5,230 nucleotides of DNA, taken from an uncultured Clostridia bacterium. Its GTDB lineage: Bacteria; Bacillota; Clostridia; Lachnospirales; Anaerotignaceae. Where the stretch lies: the NCBI GenBank assembly GCA_958420075.1, contig CATZIM010000153.1, forward strand, positions 1 through 5,230, written 5' to 3'. Each line of letters begins with the position of its first letter. Position 1 is the first letter of the stretch. A model generated the notes under the pieces. It worked only from the letters and a program-made list of their open reading frames with translations, did no database searches and was not told where the DNA came from. Shown here piece after piece: positions 1-5,230 of this stretch. Made by a program: the position numbers and the translations under genes.

Positions 1-828
1 TGCAGAGAACTGGGGCTGGAAGTACCTGCTGCCGATTTGACAGAATGGGAGGAAACCGTCAAACGTATCAAAGAAAGACCATATCATGTTCGTATTGGAT
101 TGGTAGGAAAATACGTGCAGCTCCACGACGCATATCTTTCTGTAGCAGAAGCACTGCGTCATGCAGGTTATGCTTGGAACACCCATGTGGACATCCAGTG
201 GATTGATGCAGAAGAAATCACCAAAGAAAATGCGGAAGACAAGCTTTCTGGTCTGGATGGCATCATTGTTCCCGGCGGGTTTGGTGACCGCGGTATTTCC
301 GGCATGATTGAAGCAGCTCGTGTAGCGCGGGAAAAACAAATTCCTTACTTTGGCATTTGTCTGGGCATGCAGATTGCAGTCATTGAATTTGCAAGAAACG
401 TAGCCGGACTTACACAGGCGAATTCTGGGGAATTTGATCCTGATTGTACTCAGAAAGTTATTGACTTTATGCTGGGACAAAGTGATGAGATTGCCAAAGG
501 CGGTACACTGCGTCTGGGTGCATATCCTTGTATCATTCAGCCGGACACATTGATGGAAAAATGTTATGGCAAAAGAGAGATACAGGAACGTCATCGCCAT
601 CGTTATGAATATCAGAATCAATACCGGGAAACACTGGAAAATGCAGGACTGATTTGCAGCGGTATTTCTCCTGACGGAAATCTGGTGGAAGCGGTAGAGT
701 GGAAAGACCATCCATTTTTCATTGGTGTCCAGTATCATCCGGAATTCAAGAGCCGTCCCAACCGTCCACATCCGCTGTTTTATGGATTTGTCGGCGCAGC
801 TTTTGCACTTTCTCAGAAAAAAGATTGA
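1..828 (+). CDS. pyrG: CTP synthase (glutamine-hydrolysing), C-terminal part; 5' end outside window
   Basis: CTP synthase makes CTP from UTP, ATP and glutamine in the cytosol, the last step of pyrimidine nucleotide synthesis. The frame is open from base 1 (first codon TGC) to the TGA at 826-828, giving 275 residues. The family is about 535-545 residues long, so roughly the first 260, the N-terminal synthetase domain, lie upstream. Numbering from base 1, the lid-loop region with VGKY is near residues 35-50. The class I glutaminase domain follows, with the oxyanion motif GGFGDRG at 92-98, nucleophile Cys120 in GICLGMQ, RHRHRYE, and the His246/Glu248 pair in YHPEF. The catalytic triad is therefore complete. 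The Cys-to-His distance is about 10 residues shorter than in E. coli PyrG as I recall it, which fits Gram-positive forms. A TTG at 37 is an internal Leu codon, not a start. No terminator separates it from carA. Confidence 0.97.
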   Translation, partial: CRELGLEVPAADLTEWEETVKRIKERPYHVRIGLVGKYVQLHDAYLSVAEALRHAGYAWNTHVDIQWIDAEEITKENAEDKLSGLDGIIVPGGFGDRGISGMIEAARVAREKQIPYFGICLGMQIAVIEFARNVAGLTQANSGEFDPDCTQKVIDFMLGQSDEIAKGGTLRLGAYPCIIQPDTLMEKCYGKREIQERHRHRYEYQNQYRETLENAGLICSGISPDGNLVEAVEWKDHPFFIGVQYHPEFKSRPNRPHPLFYGFVGAAFALSQKKD

Positions 829-870
829 TTTCGTTTTATGGACATGCAATATGGGAAGAAAGGAGCACAT
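829..870 (+). other. pyrG-carA intergenic gap, 42 bases
   Basis: This short spacer runs from the pyrG stop to the carA start. It contains no hairpin followed by a T-run, and there is too little room for a PyrR-type attenuator or a riboswitch. I see no convincing -35/-10 pair. Its only clear element is the carA Shine-Dalgarno site. This supports read-through from pyrG into carA, although a promoter inside the end of pyrG cannot be excluded by eye. Confidence 0.6.
856..870 (+). promoter_or_regulatory. Ribosome binding site of carA; decides the start at 871
   Basis: The purine-rich run AAGAAAGGAG lies at 856-865. Its AGGAG core (861-865) sits 5 bases before the ATG at 871. In-frame ATGs at 838 and 844 have only T-rich or non-purine sequence before them and would add an 11- or 9-residue tail that does not resemble the CarA N-terminus. 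The start at 871 is therefore preferred. Confidence 0.85.
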
Positions 871-1977
871 ATGATTAGAACGTATGACAGAAAATTGATT
901 ATAGAAGATGGCAGCCAGTATTATGGTTATGGCTTTGGCGCAGATACAGACAAAGTATTTGAATTGGTGTTCCATACAGGTGTCATTGGGTATCAGGAAA
1001 TTTTTTCTGACCCGTCTTATACCTATCAGGGTGTTGTGATGACATATCCTTTGATCGGGAACTATGGCATGGCAGCGGATGATTACGAAACATTCCATCC
1101 GACCATTGGCGCTATGATTGTGCGAGAATATGAAGATCATCCTTCCAATTTCCGTGCAGAAGCAACACTGTCTGAAATGATGAAAAAGTTTGATGTGCCG
1201 GGGATTTCCGGCATTGATACCAGAAAACTGACAAGATCTATTCGAGATTTTGGCAGCAGAAAAGCATTGATTACAAGCGTAGATACTCCTTTGGAAAAAG
1301 GTCTGGAAATCTTAAAAGAAACCACCATTCCCGGAAATATGGCAGAAGTCGTAAGCTGTAAGGAAAGATGGGAATATGAAACAGAAGAACCGAAATTCCA
1401 TATTGTAGCTGTTGATTTCGGTATCAAACATAGTATTTTGAAGGCATGGAAAAAGAGAGGATGTCATGTGACTATTGTTCCTTGGAACACAACGGCTGAG
1501 GAAATTCGCAGACTCCAGCCGGACGGCGTATTCCTTTCCAATGGACCTGGTGACCCTGCCGCAGTACAGCCTGCCATTGAAATGATTCAGCAGCTGCGGG
1601 GAAGTTTGCCAATGTTTGGCATTTGCCTGGGACATCAGCTCATTGCCCTGTCTTATGGTGCAAAAACTTATAAAATGAAATTTGGTCACCATGGCGGTAA
1701 CCACGCTGTGAAAAATCTGGAAACAGGCAAAATTGAGATCACTTCTCAGAACCATTCCTATGCGGTGGATGAAAGCAGTCTGAAAGGCACAGACTTGACC
1801 ATTACACATATCAATCTGTTGGATAAAACCGTAGAAGGTGTGGCATGCGAAAAAGATCGTATCTACAGCGTGCAGTATCATCCGGAAAGTGCACCCGGTC
1901 CACAGGACAGCGGATATTTGTTTGACCGTTTTATGCAGATGATGAAGGAGGGAAAGGCACATGCCGAAAAGAACTGA
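871..1977 (+). CDS. carA: Carbamoyl-phosphate synthase small subunit (glutamine amidotransferase chain)
   Basis: CarA hydrolyses glutamine and channels the ammonia to CarB for carbamoyl phosphate synthesis in the cytosol. The protein has 368 residues, within the usual 350-385 range. The N-terminal CPSase small-chain domain covers about residues 1-165, with [10 protein letters not shown] near 34-43, DPSY at 47-50 and [12 protein letters not shown] at 111-122. The class I glutaminase domain covers about 175-365, with SNGPGDP at 223-229, nucleophile Cys252 in GICLGHQ, GHHGGNH at 272-278, SQNHSYA at 292-298, and His337/Glu339 in QYHPES. These match Cys269, His353 and Glu355 of E. coli CarA, so the triad is intact. 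The start at 871 was chosen for its ribosome binding site. The 3' end overlaps carB by 17 bases in another frame. I cannot tell from CarA alone whether it belongs to a pyrimidine-specific, arginine-specific or shared enzyme; the effector residues in CarB lean towards pyrimidine control. Confidence 0.98.
   Translation: MIRTYDRKLIIEDGSQYYGYGFGADTDKVFELVFHTGVIGYQEIFSDPSYTYQGVVMTYPLIGNYGMAADDYETFHPTIGAMIVREYEDHPSNFRAEATLSEMMKKFDVPGISGIDTRKLTRSIRDFGSRKALITSVDTPLEKGLEILKETTIPGNMAEVVSCKERWEYETEEPKFHIVAVDFGIKHSILKAWKKRGCHVTIVPWNTTAEEIRRLQPDGVFLSNGPGDPAAVQPAIEMIQQLRGSLPMFGICLGHQLIALSYGAKTYKMKFGHHGGNHAVKNLETGKIEITSQNHSYAVDESSLKGTDLTITHINLLDKTVEGVACEKDRIYSVQYHPESAPGPQDSGYLFDRFMQMMKEGKAHAEKN
1945..1960 (+). 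promoter_or_regulatory. Ribosome binding site of carB, inside the carA 3' end
   Basis: AAGGAGGG at 1945-1952 is a near-perfect anti-Shine-Dalgarno match. Its AGGAGG core (1946-1951) is 9 bases before the carB ATG at 1961. It lies within the last codons of carA, so carB initiation happens on mRNA still being translated for carA. That arrangement favours coupled, near-equal synthesis of the two subunits. Confidence 0.88.
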
Positions 1978-4900
1978 TATTCATAAAATTATGGTCATTG
2001 GCTCCGGTCCCATTGTCATTGGACAGGCTGCGGAGTTTGACTATGCGGGCACACAGGCATGTCTTGCCCTGAAAGAAGAAGGCTATGAAGTGGTGCTCTG
2101 CAATTCCAATCCGGCTACCATTATGACAGATACCACCATTGCGGATAAAGTTTATATGGAAGCTTTGACACTGGAATATGTGGCAAAGATCGTACGTCAT
2201 GAAAGACCTGATGCCATTTTACCGGGTATTGGCGGACAGACAGGTCTGAACCTTGCTATGCAGTTGGAGAAAAAAGGAATTTTGCAGGAGTGTCAGGTAG
2301 AACTTTTGGGCACCAGCAGTGACAGCATTCGTCAGGCAGAGGACAGAGAAGAATTCAAAGAACTCTGCGAAAGACTGGGAGAACCTGTATTGCCTTCCGG
2401 CATTGCGGATTCCATCGAAACAGGTCTGGAAATTGCTGAATCCATTGGTTACCCTGTTGTATTGCGTCCCGCTTTTACATTGGGCGGTACTGGCGGCGGT
2501 TTTGCTGACGATGAACAGGGCTTCCGTGAATTGATGAAAAACGCTTTGTCTTTGTCACCTACCCATCAGGTTCTGGTAGAAAAAAGCATTAAGGGCTATA
2601 AAGAAATCGAGTACGAAGTCATCCGTGATAAAAATGATACAGCTATCACTGTATGTAATATGGAAAACTTAGACCCCGTTGGTATCCATACAGGGGATTC
2701 CATTGTTGTGTGTCCTTCTCAAACTTTGACAGATAAAGAATATCAGATGCTGAGAAACAGCGCCTTGAAGATTATTCGTGCTCTCAAGATTGAAGGCGGA
2801 TGCAACGTACAGTTTGCATTAGATCCACATTCTTTCCAATATTATTTGATCGAGGTTAATCCACGCGTTTCCCGTTCTTCCGCATTGGCTTCCAAAGCCA
2901 GTGGTTATCCCATTGCCAGAGTTTCCGCAAAAATCGGCGTTGGTATGACATTGGATGAAATTCCTCTTGCTAATACGCCTGCGGCATTTGAACCAGCATT
3001 GGACTATGTAGTCACAAAAATGCCGGGATTCCCATTCTATAAATTTGCTGATGCGGATAATCGTTTGGGAACACAGATGAAAGCCACCGGTGAAGTTATG
3101 GGCATCGGCAGAACCATTGAAGAAAGTTTGCTGAAAGCCATCCGTTCTTTGGAAATTGGTGTAAACCATTTGCATATGGCGAAATTTGATGGCCAAAGTC
3201 AGGAAGAATTGATGGAATACATTCCTAAGGGAACAGATGACAGAATTTATGCCATTGCGGAATTGCTGCGTCAGGGATGTGCGCCGGAAAAAATTGCGGA
3301 AGCAACAAAAATTGATATTTTCTTCATTCGCAAATTGCAGAACATCATTTTTGAAGAGAATGAATTGAAGGAACATCTAAGGGATGAAGCGGCTTTGTAT
3401 GCCGCTAAGAAAATGGGCTTTTCCGATGCTGCCATTGCAAAGCTGTGGCAGATGGAAGAAGAGGAAGTGTTCCAGATGCGTCAGAAAGCAGGCATTGTTC
3501 CTCATTATAAAATGATCGACAGTTGTGCAGCGGAATTTGACAGCTATATTCCTTATTTCTACGCAACTTATGAGGATGAAAACGAATCTGTCGTATCAGA
3601 CCGGAAGAAGATATTGGTATTGGGTTCTGGTCCCATTCGTATCGGTCAGGGGGTAGAGTTTGACTATTCCACTGTTCATGCGGTAAAAACCATTCAGGAA
3701 GCGGGCTATGAAGCCATCATCATCAATAATAACCCGGAAACTGTTTCTACAGACTATACTACTTCCGATAAATTGTACTTTGAACCTTTGTGCGTGGAAG
3801 ATGTTATGAATGTCATTGCACTGGAAAAACCGGAAGGGGTCATTGCTTCTCTGGGTGGACAGACTGCTGTCAATTTGGCAGAACCTCTCCAAAAAAGAGG
3901 TGTGCCTATCATTGGTACAGATAGTGTTGCCATTGAACGGGCAGAAAACAGAGAATCCTTTGAAGCGCTGCTGGAAAAACTGGAAATTCCTCAGCCCAAA
4001 GGGAAAGCAGTTACAAATATTGAAGATGGTGTTGCCGCTGCTGCGGAAATTGGTTATCCTGTTTTGGTTAGACCAAGCTTTGTACTGGGCGGCAGAGCTA
4101 TGCAGATTGTGGCAAATGAACCACAGCTGCGCCGCTATCTGGAAACAGCAGTAGAAGTGGATAAGGATAAACCTGTATTGGTTGACAAATATATCCAGGG
4201 CAAAGAAGTGGAAGTGGATGCCATTTGTGATGGTACCCGCGTATTCGTTCCAGGTATTATGGAGCTGGTAGAACGTACGGGGGTACACTCTGGTGACTCC
4301 ATTAGTGTATATCCACCTTTCGGTATCTCTGATAAGGTAAAAGGCGTGATTCTGGGATATGCGAAAAAACTGGGGTTAGGTATTGGCATCAAAGGTCTGT
4401 TCAATATCCAGTTCATTGTGGATGGTAATGATGATGTATATATTATTGAAGTAAATCCTCGTTCCTCCCGTACAGTACCTTTCCTTTCCAAAGCAACAGG
4501 CTATCCGCTGGCGGATATTGCTACGAGAGTCATGTTGGGTATTTCTTTGGAAGAGCAGGGCATTTGCCAGCTGTATCCCGATGAGAAAAAGCGTTGGTAT
4601 GTAAAAGCACCAGCATTCTCTTTCTCCAAACTGCACGGTATGGATGCTTATCTGTCACCAGAAATGAAATCCACAGGGGAAGCCATTGGTTATGATGCCA
4701 AACTCCATCGGGCAATGTATAAAGCAATGGTGGCTTCTGGGATGCATTTGCAGAATTACGGCACTGTGCTGGTTTCATTGGCAGATGCGGATAAAGAAGA
4801 AGGTCTGCCTTTGATCCGTCGTTTCTATCAGATGGGATTCAATCTGGAAGCTACAAAAGGCACTGCTGATTTCCTGAAACAGCACGGTATTCGTACACAT

Positions 4901-5140
4901 GCACTCCACAAACCCAGTGAAGGCAGTGATGAGGTGCTGAGGTCTATCCGTTCCGGTTATGTCAGCTATGTAATCAATACCAGATCTATTACTGCAGGCA
5001 CACAAGATGCAGATGGTATTGCAATCAGAGCTTGTGCCTGCGAAAATAACGTGACAGTGTTGACAGCACTGGATACAGTAAAAGTTTTGTTAGATGTATT
5101 GGAAGAAACGACTATGAAAATCTCAACAATTAATGCCTGA
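1961..5140 (+). CDS. carB: Carbamoyl-phosphate synthase large subunit
   Basis: CarB makes carbamoyl phosphate from bicarbonate, CarA-derived ammonia and two ATP. It has 1059 residues (E. coli 1073) and begins [10 protein letters not shown], the family's usual start. Two homologous synthetase halves, an ancient duplication, begin at about residues 7 ([11 protein letters not shown]) and 550 ([11 protein letters not shown]). The carboxyphosphate half (about 1-400) has Arg129, Arg169, a Gly-rich loop at 175-180, and Glu298/Asn300/Arg302 in [11 protein letters not shown]. The oligomerisation domain spans about 400-545. The carbamoyl-phosphate half (about 550-930) has Arg664, Arg704, and Glu830/Asn832/Arg834 in [11 protein letters not shown]. 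The MGS-like allosteric domain (about 931-1059) keeps Lys945, Thr965, Thr968, Lys984 and Asn1006, which match UMP/IMP-phosphate residues of E. coli CarB. The position matching E. coli Thr1017 is Arg1008. No frameshift or missing catalytic residue is seen. Expression is probably coupled to carA. Confidence 0.98.
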   Translation: MPKRTDIHKIMVIGSGPIVIGQAAEFDYAGTQACLALKEEGYEVVLCNSNPATIMTDTTIADKVYMEALTLEYVAKIVRHERPDAILPGIGGQTGLNLAMQLEKKGILQECQVELLGTSSDSIRQAEDREEFKELCERLGEPVLPSGIADSIETGLEIAESIGYPVVLRPAFTLGGTGGGFADDEQGFRELMKNALSLSPTHQVLVEKSIKGYKEIEYEVIRDKNDTAITVCNMENLDPVGIHTGDSIVVCPSQTLTDKEYQMLRNSALKIIRALKIEGGCNVQFALDPHSFQYYLIEVNPRVSRSSALASKASGYPIARVSAKIGVGMTLDEIPLANTPAAFEPALDYVVTKMPGFPFYKFADADNRLGTQMKATGEVMGIGRTIEESLLKAIRSLEIGVNHLHMAKFDGQSQEELMEYIPKGTDDRIYAIAELLRQGCAPEKIAEATKIDIFFIRKLQNIIFEENELKEHLRDEAALYAAKKMGFSDAAIAKLWQMEEEEVFQMRQKAGIVPHYKMIDSCAAEFDSYIPYFYATYEDENESVVSDRKKILVLGSGPIRIGQGVEFDYSTVHAVKTIQEAGYEAIIINNNPETVSTDYTTSDKLYFEPLCVEDVMNVIALEKPEGVIASLGGQTAVNLAEPLQKRGVPIIGTDSVAIERAENRESFEALLEKLEIPQPKGKAVTNIEDGVAAAAEIGYPVLVRPSFVLGGRAMQIVANEPQLRRYLETAVEVDKDKPVLVDKYIQGKEVEVDAICDGTRVFVPGIMELVERTGVHSGDSISVYPPFGISDKVKGVILGYAKKLGLGIGIKGLFNIQFIVDGNDDVYIIEVNPRSSRTVPFLSKATGYPLADIATRVMLGISLEEQGICQLYPDEKKRWYVKAPAFSFSKLHGMDAYLSPEMKSTGEAIGYDAKLHRAMYKAMVASGMHLQNYGTVLVSLADADKEEGLPLIRRFYQMGFNLEATKGTADFLKQHGIRTHALHKPSEGSDEVLRSIRSGYVSYVINTRSITAGTQDADGIAIRACACENNVTVLTALDTVKVLLDVLEETTMKISTINA

Positions 5141-5230
5141 AATCGTTTTTTCCAATATTATCATATTTTCCATCAAGCAAAAAAGGAAGATCACAAAAGA
5201 TCTTCCTTTTTTGTTGCAAAAATCATAAAG
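5141..5230. other. Non-coding region downstream of carB
   Basis: These 90 A/T-rich bases run from the carB stop to the window edge. The only structure I can support is the terminator hairpin at 5179-5212. The T-run at 5146-5151 just after the stop codon has no stem in front of it. No start codon with a ribosome binding site is seen on either strand, and the last 18 bases are too short to assign. Confidence 0.6.
5179..5212 (+). terminator. Intrinsic (Rho-independent) terminator of carB, probably bidirectional
   Basis: The arm AAAAAAGGAAGATC (5179-5192) pairs perfectly over 14 bases with GATCTTCCTTTTTT (5199-5212) around the 6-base loop ACAAAA. A C-G pair (5178/5213) can extend it. The core stem is GGAAGATC/GATCTTCC, followed by six T's on the + strand. 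The matching six A's on the left give the same hairpin-plus-U-tract on the - strand, so it could also end a convergent transcript arriving from the right. It starts 39 bases after the carB stop and most likely closes the transcript. Confidence 0.92.

Noticed and set aside
37..828. TTG at 37 as the start of a short independent glutaminase gene
   Set aside because: The same frame is open to base 1 and the preceding residues (CRELGLEVPAAD) fit the interior of CTP synthase. There is no ribosome binding site before the TTG.
838..870. Upstream in-frame ATG codons at 838 and 844 as the carA start
   Set aside because: There is no Shine-Dalgarno site before either one, whereas AGGAG sits 5 bases before the ATG at 871. 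The added residues would encode the ribosome binding site itself and do not resemble CarA.
1312..1962. 216-codon open frame on the - strand, antisense to carA
   Set aside because: It lies almost wholly inside a confidently identified carA. Its translation is rich in Phe, His, Cys and Ser with no recognisable domain, as expected for a shadow frame.
2819..3376. 185-codon open frame on the - strand, antisense to carB
   Set aside because: It is a shadow frame with the same odd composition (many Phe, Asn and Cys). The sense strand here encodes CarB motifs such as [11 protein letters not shown] without interruption.
3810..4154. 114-codon + strand open frame in a second frame within carB, as a possible frameshift or overlapping gene
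   Set aside because: carB reads continuously through this region with intact Arg664 and Arg704 motifs. The alternative product has no recognisable features.
3596..4288. 230-codon open frame on the - strand, antisense to carB
   Set aside because: It is a shadow of conserved carB sequence. The product is rich in Phe, Asn, His and Cys with no domain, and no independent promoter or ribosome binding site is evident.
1979..5000. The two similar halves of carB as a recent tandem DNA repeat
   Set aside because: The similarity is at protein level only (for example the two GSGP-IGQ motifs). The DNA has diverged, so this is the ancient family-wide duplication, not a recent repeat.
5141..5170. A/T-rich stretch after carB as a promoter for a downstream gene
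   Set aside because: Only weak TATTAT-like sequence is present, with no paired -35 element, and it lies upstream of a strong terminator that would stop the transcript.

Overview
This is an ordinary chromosomal stretch of pyrimidine and arginine metabolism. It is densely packed, with all genes on the + strand. From left to right it holds the 3' half of pyrG (CTP synthase), complete carA and carB (small and large subunits of carbamoyl-phosphate synthase), and a strong intrinsic terminator just after carB. There are no RNA genes, mobile elements, CRISPR arrays or DNA repeats that I can support.

The organism is probably a member of the Bacillota (Firmicutes), possibly a clostridial-type anaerobe. 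The base composition is moderate (GC in the mid-40s percent by eye). carA and carB each have a strong purine-rich Shine-Dalgarno site. The CTP synthase has the shorter glutaminase-domain loop I associate with Gram-positive enzymes. The operon ends in an A/T-flanked hairpin. This is inference from general character; I cannot name a genus.

Layout: 1-828 is the C-terminal half of PyrG, open at the left edge. 829-870 is a 42-base gap with the carA ribosome binding site and no terminator. 871-1977 is carA. 1961-5140 is carB, which overlaps carA by 17 bases. 5141-5230 is non-coding and carries the terminator hairpin at 5179-5212. The spacing suggests one transcript, pyrG-carA-carB, ending at that hairpin.

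How the genes work together: CarA hydrolyses glutamine and passes ammonia to CarB. CarB uses two ATP and bicarbonate to make carbamoyl phosphate, the entry metabolite for UMP and also for citrulline/arginine. PyrG is a separate glutamine amidotransferase that turns UTP into CTP at the far end of the same pathway. The window therefore joins the first and last steps of CTP synthesis, and both steps use a class I (triad) glutaminase domain. All catalytic residues I could check are present in all three proteins. I found no previously undescribed system. The points worth a second look are the gene clustering, the carA/carB overlap, and the effector-site residues in CarB.
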